The position numbers and the translations under genes are program-made. A stretch of 12,540 bases of DNA from Campylobacteraceae bacterium (lineage in GTDB: Bacteria > Campylobacterota > Campylobacteria > Campylobacterales > Sulfurovaceae), in NCBI GenBank assembly GCA_027079365.1, contig JALWVW010000318.1, positions 1 through 12,540 of the forward strand, read 5' to 3'. Positions 1-8,293 of this stretch are shown here, in pieces (the first letter of the stretch is position 1; each line of letters opens with the position of its first letter). The notes under the pieces were generated by a model. It saw only the letters and a program-made list of their open reading frames with translations. It was not told the origin of the DNA and ran no database searches.

Positions 1-115
1 CGCCAAGGGTGTAGAGAAACTCAAGGATGGCTGCGCTCTCAACCATGTGGCACCTACCGTGCTGAAGCTTATGGGGCTTGAGAAGCCCGAAGAGATGGAT
101 GAGGCACTTTTCTAA
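1..115 (+). CDS. gpmI: 2,3-bisphosphoglycerate-independent phosphoglycerate mutase, C-terminal end (partial)
   Basis: Only the last 37 codons are present, read from base 2 to a TAA at 113-115; the gene enters from the left edge. The tail contains LNHVAPTVLKLMGLEKPEEM followed by a few residues to the stop. The pattern 'VAPT(V/I)LxLMGLEKPxEM' is the characteristic C-terminus of cofactor-independent phosphoglycerate mutase of the alkaline-phosphatase superfamily, the glycolytic and gluconeogenic enzyme interconverting 3- and 2-phosphoglycerate in the cytoplasm. The metal-binding and phosphoserine residues lie outside the window, so identity rests on this tail alone. About 90 bp separate it from the next gene, which has its own promoter, so the two are probably separate transcription units. 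No clear hairpin terminator follows. Confidence 0.8.
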   Translation, partial: AKGVEKLKDGCALNHVAPTVLKLMGLEKPEEMDEALF

Positions 116-168
116 CTCTTTTTATTGTAATAGCATCGTACTACTGTAACTATTGGGCAACCCTTTTG

Positions 169-177
169 TGCTATCAT
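169..177 (+). promoter_or_regulatory. Extended -10 promoter for the DJ-1/PfpI gene
   Basis: TG-c-TATCAT matches the extended -10 form (TGn plus 5 of 6 of TATAAT). The predicted start of transcription is near 184, giving a leader of about 20 nt with a Shine-Dalgarno AAGGAG at 194-199, five bases before the ATG at 205. A T-rich stretch precedes it and no -35 box is evident, as expected for Campylobacterota sigma-70 promoters. The same TGnTAnnaT form recurs upstream of several other genes in this window. Confidence 0.55.
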
Positions 178-204
178 GGCCATATCAATTTTTAAGGAGT
201 TTCT

Positions 205-780
205 ATGAGTAGGATACTGTTTATAGCAGGTGATTTTGTTGAAGACTATGAAGTCATGGTTCCTTTTCAGACCCTAGCTGCTGTCGGGCATGAGGTTGTT
301 GCTGTCTGTCCTGACAAAAAAGCAGGTGAAAGTATCAAGACGGCCATCCATGATTTTGAGGGGGATCAGACTTATACAGAAAAGCCTGGTCACAACTTCT
401 CACTGAATGGTTCTTTCGATGCGATCAAAGCAGAGGATTTTGATGCATTGGTGCTTCCCGGAGGCCGTGCACCTGAATACCTTCGCTTAAATGAAAAGGT
501 ACTGGACATAGTCAGGCATTTTTCTGATACTAACAAACCAATTGCTGCTATCTGCCATGGTGCGCAGATCTTGGCTGCTGCCAATGTGCTGGAGAACAGA
601 AAATGCTCTGCCTATCCGGCATGTGCACCAGAAGTATCTAGGGCAGGGGGAACCTATCAGGAGATAGAGGTGGTTGATGCCTTTACAGATGGCAATCTTG
701 TAACAGCTCCAGCATGGCCAGCACATCCGGCATGGTTGTCGCAGTTTCTGGCGCTACTTGGTACTAAAATTACACTTTAG
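205..780 (+). CDS. DJ-1/PfpI family protein (class I glutamine amidotransferase-like fold)
   Basis: A 191-residue cytoplasmic protein of the DJ-1/ThiJ/PfpI superfamily. The N-terminus (RILFIAGDFVEDYE) holds the acidic residue, probably Glu13, that pairs with the nucleophile in PfpI. 'DALVLPGGRAPEYLR' (about 80-94) is a near-canonical PfpI stretch. 'AAICHGAQ' (about 114-121) is the nucleophile elbow, with Cys117 followed by His118. Members act as cysteine-dependent proteases, deglycases, glyoxalases or chaperones, so the substrate cannot be told from sequence. The C-terminal part reads TAPAWPAHPAWL (about 167-178) and departs from the classical PfpI ending, so it may belong to a DJ-1 subfamily distinct from archaeal PfpI. 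The start is fixed by a strong AAGGAG five bases upstream. It has its own promoter, and a stem-loop (811-832) follows, suggesting a single-gene unit. Confidence 0.85.
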   Translation: MSRILFIAGDFVEDYEVMVPFQTLAAVGHEVVAVCPDKKAGESIKTAIHDFEGDQTYTEKPGHNFSLNGSFDAIKAEDFDALVLPGGRAPEYLRLNEKVLDIVRHFSDTNKPIAAICHGAQILAAANVLENRKCSAYPACAPEVSRAGGTYQEIEVVDAFTDGNLVTAPAWPAHPAWLSQFLALLGTKITL

Positions 781-810
781 CGCTATCTTCCAGAGATGTT
801 CTTTGTTCAA

Positions 811-832
811 AGGGAGGCCGGGATGCCTCTCT
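811..832 (+). other. Stem-loop downstream of the DJ-1/PfpI gene (possible transcript end)
   Basis: The arm AGGGAGGC (811-818) pairs with GCCTCTCT (825-832) over eight base pairs, one of them G-U, around a six-base loop CGGGAT. It starts 30 bp after the stop codon. No U-run follows, so it is not a textbook intrinsic terminator. It could stabilise the mRNA 3' end or serve as a weak terminator. Confidence 0.4.
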
Positions 833-990
833 CCCCATAGCACAAGCAATAACTCAGTAGTATCATAATACCTGATACGGGGAACACTTTGAGATAGCCT
901 ATGCATAGCATCACTTCTGCATTCCCCCAATAAGGCAATAAAAAGAACATCTTTGCTTTGCTGTGCGACCTTCTTTTCTCATGTTTAAAC

Positions 991-1005
991 TTTTTTTGAT
1001 ACTAT
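991..1005 (+). promoter_or_regulatory. Candidate promoter of the gltB-gltD operon
   Basis: A run of seven T (991-997) leads straight into TG-a-TACTAT (997-1005), an extended -10 with 4 of 6 matches to TATAAT. The predicted transcript start near 1012 leaves a leader of about 88 nt before gltB. The match is weaker than the other promoters here, which would fit a gene needing activation, but this is only a pattern match. Confidence 0.35.
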
Positions 1006-1099
1006 GGATATATCTAACTGATTTACCGTGTGTTGTGCATGGCTTGGAGGAGCGTGTAGGTCTCATGGGTAAAAAGGAATACAGTATTAGGAGGCGTAT

Positions 1100-4000
1100 A
1101 TGAATGAAGGATGTTATCCATGCAAGGAGGGTCTGTATGATCCGACATTTGAACATGATGCATGCGGGGTGGGTTTCGTGGCGCATCTCAAGGGAGAAAA
1201 GTCTCATGAGATCGTGTGTAAAGCATTGGAGATGCTTGCCAACCTGGAGCACCGTGGGGCAGTAGGTGCAGAACACAACTCTGGTGATGGTGCCGGGGTA
1301 TTGACACAAATGCCGGATGCCTTTATGCGCAAAGCAGCAGCAAAAGCAGGCATCAAAGAGCCACTGCCACTTTTTGGTGAATATGGGGTGGGGATGGTCT
1401 TTATCCCTCGTGATCCGGATGCCTACAGTGAGACGCAGAGTATCGTTGAGCAGTGTATCGAAGAGATGGGACAGGAGTGCCTGGGGTGGCGCAGAGTACC
1501 CACACACAACGACTCTCTGGGGGAGATGGTCAAAGGGGTAGAGCCTATCGTCAAGCAGGTCTTTGTCAAAAAAGCAGAGGGGATAGATACCGAAGCCTTT
1601 GAGCGAAAACTCTTTGTTATTCGCAAGTATGCACAAGCCAGAGTGACCGCTTCACTGGTGCGTGGTACAGGCTATTTTTATATGACCTCCATGTCCTATA
1701 AGACCATTGTCTACAAAGGCCAGCTCATTACAGAGCAATTGCCTCTTTACTTTGCAGATCTCAATGATCCTGATTATGCCTCTGCTATCGTACTGGTGCA
1801 CAGTCGATTTTCTACCAATACCTTCCCTTCCTGGGCACTGGCACAGCCTTTTCGCTATATCGCACACAATGGAGAGATCAATACCCTCCGTGGCAACATC
1901 AACTGGATGCGTGCCAGACAGTCACTGTTGCGCTCCAAACTCTTTACTGCCGATGAATTGGACAAGATCTATCCCTATCTTATCAATGAGAAGAAAGGAA
2001 GTGACAGCTCGGTACTGGACAATGTGGTGGAGCTGCTGACCTTGGCGGGGCGCAGCTTGCCCCATGTCATGAGTATGATGATTCCTGAGGCGTGGAAGCA
2101 GGAGGAGATGGCAGCGAACCGCAGGGCATTTTATGAGTATCATGCGACCTTTATGGAGCCTTGGGACGGTCCGGCTTCTGTAGCATTTACCGATGGCAAA
2201 CTGGTGGGTGCGACACTGGATCGAAATGGCTTAAGACCTTCTCGCTACTCCTTGACCAAAGACGATATCTTGGTGATGGCGTCCGAACAGGGAGCGCTGG
2301 AGTTTCCTCCCGAAGATATCGTACTCAAGGGGCGATTACAGCCGGGCAAGATGTTTTTGGCAGATCTGGAGCAGGGGCGTATCATTCCTGATGATGAGAT
2401 CAAAGACCAGCTTGCTGATGCCTACCCTTATGAAGAGTGGATCGCCAAACAGAAGATCAACCTAGATGATCTGCCACTCAATGAAAAGATTCATCAGCCC
2501 AATCATGAAACGGTCTTGCAGCGACAGAAATGTTTTGGCTACACGATAGAAGATCTCAAGACGGTGATTACGCCTATGGCAAATGATGCTTACGAGGCCA
2601 CGGGATCCATGGGTAATGATGCGGCACTGGCGGTGCTCTCACACAAGGCGATCAACCTCTATAACTACTTTCATCAGCTCTTTGCCCAAGTGACCAATCC
2701 TCCGATTGATCCTATCCGTGAAGAGTCAGTGATGAGTCTGACCTCCTATATCGGTTCGCAGGGAAACCTCTTTCAAGAGGTGGATGAGGAGCGAAACTTT
2801 ATCAAACTCTCTTCCCCGATTCTTACCAACGAGCAGCTTGCCAAATTGAAAGGGGTGGACAGCTTCAGCTTCAAGGCAAAGAGTATAGAGATACTGTTTG
2901 ATGCGCAGACGGAAGGGGATCTGGAGCGTTCTGTAGAGCGTATCAAAGCTGAGGCAAGTCAGGCGATCAGGGAGGGGTATCAGGTACTGATACTCTCGAC
3001 CAGAGGCGTCAATGCAGAAAGGGCACCTATACCTACGCTTCTTGCGACCTCTGCAGTGCATCAGCATCTAATTGCAGAGGGCACGCGTACCAGCTGTGGG
3101 CTCATCATTGAGTCTGCCGAGCCCAGAGAGATCCACCATTTCGCGACACTCATCGGCTATGGTGCCAATGCGATCAACCCTTTCTTGGCATTTGAGACGA
3201 TCGAAGATATGCGCAACAGAAAGCTGATCCGTGCAGATCTCAGCCATGACGAGGCGGTAAGCAACTATATCACTGCTGTAGGCAAGGGGATTTACAAGAT
3301 CATGTCCAAAATGGGCATTTCCACGATCCGATCCTATACAGGTGCCCAGATATTTGAAGCAGTAGGATTGGGTGAATCACTGGTAGAGAAGTATTTTAAG
3401 GGTACTCCTTCCAGGCTTGGCGGCATTGATATCGCTACGCTGGAGAGAGAAACACTGCTATGTCATGGGTTGGCATATCCCAACTACATTATAGAGTCCA
3501 ATGGTCTGGGTGTAGGGGGTCAGTATTCGTTCAAGCAGCGAGGAGAGAAGCATCTACTCACGGCAGAGAATATCTTTCTGCTTCAGCAGTCTACCAGAAC
3601 AGACAGCTATGATACCTTCAAGCAGTACTCTCAGATGATAGATGTGCCCAATGAGGATTTTGTGACCTTGCGAGGACTGCTGGAGTTCCGCAACCAAAAG
3701 CCTATTCCGCTGGAGGAGGTGGAGCCAGTAGAGGCGATCATGATCCGTTTTGCTACCGGAGCGATGAGTTATGGTTCGATCTCCAAGGAGGCACACGAGA
3801 CGATGGCAATCGCGATGAACAGTATCGGTGCCAAGTCCAATACTGGTGAGGGAGGCGAGGATGCCAGTAGGTTTGGTACAGAGCGTAACTCCAAGATCAA
3901 GCAGGTAGCATCAGGCAGATTTGGTGTAACAGCCAACTATCTGGTCAATGCCGAGGAGATACAGATCAAGCTGGCTCAGGGTGCCAAGCCTGGAGAAGGA

Positions 4001-5614
4001 GGACAGCTGCCCGGATACAAGGTTGATGAGGTCATTGGTGCGACAAGACACTCCACGCCGGGTGTAGGGCTCATCTCACCACCACCTCACCATGATATCT
4101 ACAGTATCGAGGATCTCAAACAGCTGATCCATGATCTCAAAAATGCCAATATCCATGCCCGTATCAATACCAAACTGGTCTCAGAGGTAGGGGTCGGCAC
4201 CATTGCGGCAGGGGTTGCCAAAGCCCACTCTGATGTGGTGCTGATTTCTGGCTATGATGGGGGGACGGGTGCCAGCCCGCAGACTTCGATCAAGCACGCC
4301 GGTCTTCCGTGGGAGTTAGGGCTCTCCGAAACCCATCAGACACTGGTCAAAAATGGTCTCAGAGGCAGGATCGTCGTGCAGACAGATGGACAGCTCAGGA
4401 CAGGGCGTGATATTGCGATCGCCACACTACTGGGGGCTGAGGAGTGGGGGATTGCAACCAGTGCCTTGATTGTAGAGGGGTGTATCATGATGCGTAAATG
4501 TCATCTCAATACCTGCCCTGTAGGGATAGCGACTCAGGATCCGGAACTGAGAAAAAAATATACAGGTAAGCCGGAGTATATTGTCAACTTCGTCAAATTT
4601 CTTGCGATGGAGCTGCGAGAGATCATGGCAGAGCTTGGGTTCAGGACGGTCAATGAGATGGTGGGGCGCGTGGATAAACTTGGCGCCAAAAAAGGGATCT
4701 CTCACTGGAAAGCCAAGCATCTGCATCTGGATAAATTACTGCATCGTATGTATGTCAGAGAAGAAGACAATACCTACAAGAGTATGGAGCAAAATCATGG
4801 TATTGAAAAGGCACTGGACAATACGCTGATCGCCTCATTGAAGGGTGCGATTGATACCAAGACTGCCATTCGCAAAGTGATTACACTTCGTAACATCAAC
4901 CGAACCGTCGGCACCATGCTTTCTGCCTATATGACCAAGCGCTACGGTGACGAGGGCTTGCCTGATGATACGATCACTATCAAGGCGACTGGCTCCTGCG
5001 GACAGAGCTTTGCCGCCTTTGCCAACAAGGGGTTGACCTTTGAGGTGGAGGGGGATGCTAACGACTACTTTGGCAAGGGACTTTCAGGTGCGAAGCTGAT
5101 ACTGTATCCTCCTAGAAACTCCACCTTTGAAGCCAACGAAACAGTTATTTTGGGGAATGTGGCACTGTATGGTGCAACCAGAGGAGAGGCATACATCTAT
5201 GGGCTGGCGGGAGAGCGCTTTGCAGTGCGAAACTCGGGTGCCCATGTCGTAGTGGCAGCAGTAGGAGATCATGGTTGCGAGTATATGACTGGGGGTCGTG
5301 TGGTGATCCTTGGTGAGATAGGGAAGAACTTTGCGGCGGGTATGAGTGGGGGTATTGCCTACATCTATGATCCCGCAGGCAGTCTTAGCAGTCGTATCAA
5401 TGAAGGCATGGTCGATCTCGATCGCATAGAGAGTGAGGAGGAGGCAGCTGAGGTCAGAGCTATGATCGAAAGCTATATCCAGCATACAGGTGCCAAGGAG
5501 GCAGAGGCGATATATACTGACTGGGAGCAGTCCAAGAGAGCGTTTATCAAGGTGATGCCTAGAGATTACAAGCGGGTTCTTCAAGAACAGGCAACCAAAG
5601 CAGAGGAGGTGTAA
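1100..5614 (+). CDS. gltB: Glutamate synthase (GOGAT), large (alpha) subunit
   Basis: A 1504-residue enzyme, full length for the bacterial large subunit. It releases ammonia from glutamine and delivers it to 2-oxoglutarate, yielding two glutamates, and works with GltD in ammonium assimilation. Domains in order: a short propeptide ending before Cys22 in HDACGVGF, the N-terminal nucleophile of the type II glutamine amidotransferase; glutamine-site motif HNGEINTLRGN (256-266); a central domain; the FMN-binding synthase barrel with GYDGGTGASP (1051-1060); a 3Fe-4S site with Cys1128, Cys1134 and Cys1139 (C-x5-C-x4-C, the family spacing); and a C-terminal GXGXG beta-helix from about 1270. ATG 1100 is preceded by AGGAGG (1089-1094), and an in-frame TAG at 1088-1090 excludes an earlier start. 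gltD follows after one base, so translation is probably coupled. Confidence 0.98.
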   Translation: MNEGCYPCKEGLYDPTFEHDACGVGFVAHLKGEKSHEIVCKALEMLANLEHRGAVGAEHNSGDGAGVLTQMPDAFMRKAAAKAGIKEPLPLFGEYGVGMVFIPRDPDAYSETQSIVEQCIEEMGQECLGWRRVPTHNDSLGEMVKGVEPIVKQVFVKKAEGIDTEAFERKLFVIRKYAQARVTASLVRGTGYFYMTSMSYKTIVYKGQLITEQLPLYFADLNDPDYASAIVLVHSRFSTNTFPSWALAQPFRYIAHNGEINTLRGNINWMRARQSLLRSKLFTADELDKIYPYLINEKKGSDSSVLDNVVELLTLAGRSLPHVMSMMIPEAWKQEEMAANRRAFYEYHATFMEPWDGPASVAFTDGKLVGATLDRNGLRPSRYSLTKDDILVMASEQGALEFPPEDIVLKGRLQPGKMFLADLEQGRIIPDDEIKDQLADAYPYEEWIAKQKINLDDLPLNEKIHQPNHETVLQRQKCFGYTIEDLKTVITPMANDAYEATGSMGNDAALAVLSHKAINLYNYFHQLFAQVTNPPIDPIREESVMSLTSYIGSQGNLFQEVDEERNFIKLSSPILTNEQLAKLKGVDSFSFKAKSIEILFDAQTEGDLERSVERIKAEASQAIREGYQVLILSTRGVNAERAPIPTLLATSAVHQHLIAEGTRTSCGLIIESAEPREIHHFATLIGYGANAINPFLAFETIEDMRNRKLIRADLSHDEAVSNYITAVGKGIYKIMSKMGISTIRSYTGAQIFEAVGLGESLVEKYFKGTPSRLGGIDIATLERETLLCHGLAYPNYIIESNGLGVGGQYSFKQRGEKHLLTAENIFLLQQSTRTDSYDTFKQYSQMIDVPNEDFVTLRGLLEFRNQKPIPLEEVEPVEAIMIRFATGAMSYGSISKEAHETMAIAMNSIGAKSNTGEGGEDASRFGTERNSKIKQVASGRFGVTANYLVNAEEIQIKLAQGAKPGEGGQLPGYKVDEVIGATRHSTPGVGLISPPPHHDIYSIEDLKQLIHDLKNANIHARINTKLVSEVGVGTIAAGVAKAHSDVVLISGYDGGTGASPQTSIKHAGLPWELGLSETHQTLVKNGLRGRIVVQTDGQLRTGRDIAIATLLGAEEWGIATSALIVEGCIMMRKCHLNTCPVGIATQDPELRKKYTGKPEYIVNFVKFLAMELREIMAELGFRTVNEMVGRVDKLGAKKGISHWKAKHLHLDKLLHRMYVREEDNTYKSMEQNHGIEKALDNTLIASLKGAIDTKTAIRKVITLRNINRTVGTMLSAYMTKRYGDEGLPDDTITIKATGSCGQSFAAFANKGLTFEVEGDANDYFGKGLSGAKLILYPPRNSTFEANETVILGNVALYGATRGEAYIYGLAGERFAVRNSGAHVVVAAVGDHGCEYMTGGRVVILGEIGKNFAAGMSGGIAYIYDPAGSLSSRINEGMVDLDRIESEEEAAEVRAMIESYIQHTGAKEAEAIYTDWEQSKRAFIKVMPRDYKRVLQEQATKAEEV

Positions 5615-5615
5615 G

Positions 5616-7088
5616 ATGGGAAAGATTACTGGATTTAGAGAGTTCGAACGAAAAAACTTCTCACTTGCACCGGTAGAAGAGAGAGTGAAACACTATCAGG
5701 AGTTTGTCATCCCCTTGGGTGACAAGGATATCAATGAGCAGAGTGCCAGATGTATGGACTGTGGTATTCCTTTTTGCCACAGTGGGTATGGCTGTCCGGT
5801 GGGCAACCTGATCCCCCTGTTTAATGATATGATCTATCGCGGTGAATGGGAGAGTGCATTCAGGAGTCTGATGAGCACCAACAATTTCCCTGAATTTACC
5901 GGCCGTATCTGTCCAGCTCCTTGTGAACATGCCTGTGTACTTGGACTCAATCAGACAGCCGTGGGAATCAAGAGCATAGAGTATACGATTATCGAAAGGG
6001 CATATGAAGAGGGATGGATGAAGCCACTGATCCCCGCAGTCAAGACAGGCAAACGCGTAGCAATCATCGGAAGTGGGCCTGCCGGACTGGCGGCTGCAGA
6101 TCAGCTCAACAAGGCAGGGCATACAGTCACTGTCTATGAAAAAGAGAAACGCATTGGTGGATTGGTGCGCTACGGAATCCCCAACTTCAAACTAGATAAA
6201 CAGAAAGTGGTGCAGCGCAGGGTTAATATGATGACTGAAGAGGGAGTGATCTTTGTGACCGGTGTCGAAGTTGGTGTGGATCGTTCTGTATCAGAGATCA
6301 AAGCACAGAATGATGCCGTGCTTGTCGCGACAGGAGCAGGCAAGCCACGGGATCTGCCTATTGAAAATCGTGATGCAGCGGGCATCCACTTTGCGATGGC
6401 GTTTCTTTCTCAGGCAAACAGCCGCATTGAGCGAGAGATGATCGCTTCAGAGGATGAGATACTTGCTACGGATAAGCATGTGGTGGTGATAGGAGGCGGT
6501 GATACAGGCAGTGACTGTGTGGGCAATGCTATCCGTCAGGGGGCTACCAGTGTGACACAGATCGAATTGATGCCGCAAGCACCTGCTGAGCGTACAGCTG
6601 AGATGCCCTGGCCGACCTATGCACGCATATTTAAGCTCTCCACTTCTCAGGAAGAGGGGGCTACCACTGACTTCAAGATGGACTTCAATGTGCTCTCCAA
6701 ATCTTTTATCAAGGATGATGCAGGCAGGGTCACAGGGATTAACTGTGTCTATATCGCGTGGGAGGGCAGGAGCTTCAAAGAGATTGAAAGCAGTGATTTT
6801 GTTCTCAAGGCCGATCTTGTACTGCTTGCGATGGGATTTCTGGGCCCACTGCAGGAGGGTGTGATCGCGGAGCTTGGGCTGGAAACGGATGAACGAAGCA
6901 ATATCAAGACGAAAGGCTTTGCCACTTCTGCAGAAGGGGTATTCTCTGCGGGAGACTGCCGCAGAGGACAGTCACTGGTCGTCTGGGCGATTCATGAGGG
7001 GCGAGAGTGCGCAGTAGCAGTCGATGAGTATCTGACAGCTCACAAGAGTATGCTCAACAAAAGGGATGCATCGTTATGCGAGATCTAG
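5616..7088 (+). CDS. gltD: Glutamate synthase, small (beta) subunit, NAD(P)H-dependent
   Basis: A 490-residue flavoprotein that passes electrons from NAD(P)H via FAD and iron-sulfur clusters to the GltB subunit. N-terminal cysteines form two groups: Cys46, 49, 54 and 60, then Cys99, 103 and 107 (CPAPCEHAC), as expected for the two 4Fe-4S clusters of the GltD/DPD family. An FAD-binding GSGPAG motif sits at 152-157, and a second Rossmann motif GGGDTGSD at about 293-300 binds the nicotinamide cofactor. The C-terminal 'GVFSAGDCRRGQSLVVWAI' (about 442-460) is the usual FAD-contacting end. The start ATG lies one base after the gltB stop, and its Shine-Dalgarno (GAGGAGG) is inside the gltB end. The last codons overlap the next gene by 13 bp, so all three should be cotranscribed. 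Length and motifs are complete. Confidence 0.97.
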   Translation: MGKITGFREFERKNFSLAPVEERVKHYQEFVIPLGDKDINEQSARCMDCGIPFCHSGYGCPVGNLIPLFNDMIYRGEWESAFRSLMSTNNFPEFTGRICPAPCEHACVLGLNQTAVGIKSIEYTIIERAYEEGWMKPLIPAVKTGKRVAIIGSGPAGLAAADQLNKAGHTVTVYEKEKRIGGLVRYGIPNFKLDKQKVVQRRVNMMTEEGVIFVTGVEVGVDRSVSEIKAQNDAVLVATGAGKPRDLPIENRDAAGIHFAMAFLSQANSRIEREMIASEDEILATDKHVVVIGGGDTGSDCVGNAIRQGATSVTQIELMPQAPAERTAEMPWPTYARIFKLSTSQEEGATTDFKMDFNVLSKSFIKDDAGRVTGINCVYIAWEGRSFKEIESSDFVLKADLVLLAMGFLGPLQEGVIAELGLETDERSNIKTKGFATSAEGVFSAGDCRRGQSLVVWAIHEGRECAVAVDEYLTAHKSMLNKRDASLCEI

Positions 7089-7459
7089 TACTGGTACTAT
7101 TGGGTGCTGTAGTGATGTTACTTGACAGTGGATGTGCTTCCAAGAACCAGCCAAACAGTTATACTGCGTTTGCTAAGGAGGGATATGCCTCCTACTACGG
7201 TGCACAGTGGCATGGCCGCACCACGGCCAATGGAGAGCGGATGGATATCCATGCTATGACCGCAGCCCACAAAACACTACCATTTCATAGCCGTGTACGG
7301 GTAACAATGCTTTCTACAGGCAAGAGCGTCGTTGTCCGCATCAATGACAGAGGGCCTTTCGTCAGAGGGAGGATCATAGATCTGAGTGATGAGGCAGCAA
7401 GGCGTATCGGGTTACTGGGAAAAGGGGTGGCAAAAGTACGGATCGAGGTGTTGGATTAG
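7076..7459 (+). CDS. RlpA-like septal/peptidoglycan-associated lipoprotein (double-psi beta-barrel)
   Basis: A 127-residue exported protein. The N-terminus (MRDLVLVLLGAVVMLLDSGC) is a short lipoprotein-type signal with Cys20 as the probable lipidation site. The lipobox is imperfect: Asp is at -3, where Leu is usual. Residues about 37-127 form one double-psi beta-barrel domain of the RlpA family: GYASYYG, HGRTTANGE, TAAHKTLPF, RINDRGPF and RIIDLS. Glu54, His65 and Asp91 match the catalytic residues of RlpA lytic transglycosylases, which cleave peptide-stripped glycan strands at the septum. The C-terminal SPOR domain of longer RlpA proteins is absent, so this is a minimal form. The ATG overlaps the end of gltD by 13 bp and is preceded by AAGGG about 12 bases upstream. 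Cotranscription with gltBD is likely, with no evident functional link. Confidence 0.85.
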   Translation: MRDLVLVLLGAVVMLLDSGCASKNQPNSYTAFAKEGYASYYGAQWHGRTTANGERMDIHAMTAAHKTLPFHSRVRVTMLSTGKSVVVRINDRGPFVRGRIIDLSDEAARRIGLLGKGVAKVRIEVLD

Positions 7460-7478
7460 CCTACCCCAAAATCATTTA

Positions 7479-7487
7479 TGTTACAAT
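7479..7487 (+). promoter_or_regulatory. Extended -10 promoter of fabG
   Basis: TG-t-TACAAT, 5 of 6 matches with the TGn extension, lies in the 56-bp gap between the RlpA-like gene and fabG. The predicted start near 7494 gives a leader of about 22 nt containing AGGGG (7504-7508), seven bases before the ATG at 7516. fabG therefore probably has its own transcription start in addition to any readthrough. Confidence 0.55.
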
Positions 7488-7515
7488 CACATACATTTTA
7501 TTTAGGGGTATAGCC

Positions 7516-8259
7516 ATGAAGTTTTCAGGAAGTAATGTATTGGTCACAGGCAGTAGTAGGGGTATCGGAGCGGAGATTGCCAAAGGGCTGGCGGCGCAGG
7601 GACTTAAAGTCTGGGTCAATTACCGCAGTGGCGAGGCAGAGGCAGAGGCGGTGAAGTCGGAGATTATTACAGTAGGCGGAAGTGCCGAGGTGATAGGCTT
7701 TGATGTTAGCAACGAGGAGGCATTTGTTGCAGCGGTCAAGCAGATCGTAGAGACAGATGGCGCACTCAGTTATCTGGTCAACAATGCCGGTATCACCAAG
7801 GACAAGCTGGCAATGCGCATGAAGACCGAAGAGTTTATGGCAGTGATCGAGGCCAATCTTCTCTCCACTTTTATAGGTTGCCGTGAAGCGGTCAAGAGCA
7901 TGAGCAAAAAGCGATTTGGGGCAGTAGTCAATATCGCTTCCATTGTGGGTGAAACAGGCAACGCAGGACAGACCAACTATAGTGCCTCCAAGGGCGGTAC
8001 GATCGCCATGACCAAAAGCTTTGCTCAGGAAGCAGCCTCCAGAGGTATTCGGTTTAACTCTGTGACCCCTGGCTTTATCGCTACAGAGATGACTGAAGTG
8101 CTGAAAGAGGAGATCAGAGATGCCTTTACTGCGAAGATCCCTCTGGGAAGATTTGGCGAGCCGAGTGAAGTGGCAGATGCGGTAGCCTTTCTACTGAGTG
8201 ACCATGCCAGCTACATCACTGGAGAAACCCTAAAAGTAAACGGCGGAATGATGATGTAA
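7516..8259 (+). CDS. fabG: 3-oxoacyl-[acyl-carrier-protein] reductase
   Basis: A 247-residue short-chain dehydrogenase/reductase. It catalyses the NADPH-dependent reduction of 3-oxoacyl-ACP to 3-hydroxyacyl-ACP in the first reductive step of type II fatty-acid elongation. The cofactor motif TGSSRGIG is at 11-18 and NNAG at 89-92. The catalytic tetrad is Asn114, Ser142, Tyr155 and Lys159 (YSASK). 'NSVTPGFIATEM' (181-192) and the C-terminal 'ITGETLKVNGG' are typical of FabG rather than other SDRs. The start is supported by AGGGG seven bases upstream and by the usual FabG length. In several Campylobacterota genomes acpP and fabF lie close to fabG; here a regulatory locus follows directly, so the acyl carrier protein gene must be elsewhere. 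Confidence 0.93.
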   Translation: MKFSGSNVLVTGSSRGIGAEIAKGLAAQGLKVWVNYRSGEAEAEAVKSEIITVGGSAEVIGFDVSNEEAFVAAVKQIVETDGALSYLVNNAGITKDKLAMRMKTEEFMAVIEANLLSTFIGCREAVKSMSKKRFGAVVNIASIVGETGNAGQTNYSASKGGTIAMTKSFAQEAASRGIRFNSVTPGFIATEMTEVLKEEIRDAFTAKIPLGRFGEPSEVADAVAFLLSDHASYITGETLKVNGGMMM

Positions 8260-8260
8260 T

Positions 8261-8293
8261 TTTGACTTTTCTTTGACTTTTCTCTGATATACT
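8261..8293 (+). promoter_or_regulatory. Phased-repeat promoter upstream of the 29-residue membrane peptide
   Basis: Two perfect tandem copies of TTTGACTTTTC (8261-8271 and 8272-8282) are followed by an extended -10 TG-a-TATACT (8285-8293, 5 of 6). TGA recurs at 8263, 8274, 8285 and 8295, that is at 11, 11 and 10 bp, on one helix face. T-tracts with this period upstream of a -10 are the described Campylobacterota sigma-70 signature. OmpR-type regulators also bind direct repeats with this spacing. The predicted transcript start is near 8300. Confidence 0.6.

Larger units (their letters stand above)
781..1099. other. 319-bp intergenic region upstream of gltB
   Basis: No convincing protein gene on either strand. 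It holds the stem-loop at 811-832, a perfect 10-bp palindrome CTATGCATAG (899-908) that could be a dimeric regulator site, a T-run plus extended -10 promoter (991-1005) and the gltB leader. A 12-codon reading frame (1065-1103) overlaps the gltB start and is discussed as a finding. The rest is unremarkable. Confidence 0.6.

Noticed and set aside
911..1636. 241-codon open frame on the - strand across the gltB 5' end
   Set aside because: It lies mostly antisense to the conserved amidotransferase domain of gltB. Its product is Cys/His-rich without a recognisable domain and no promoter or ribosome site stands out.
5084..5584. 166-codon - strand frame inside gltB
   Set aside because: It is a shadow of the conserved GXGXG domain and its translation shows no family features.
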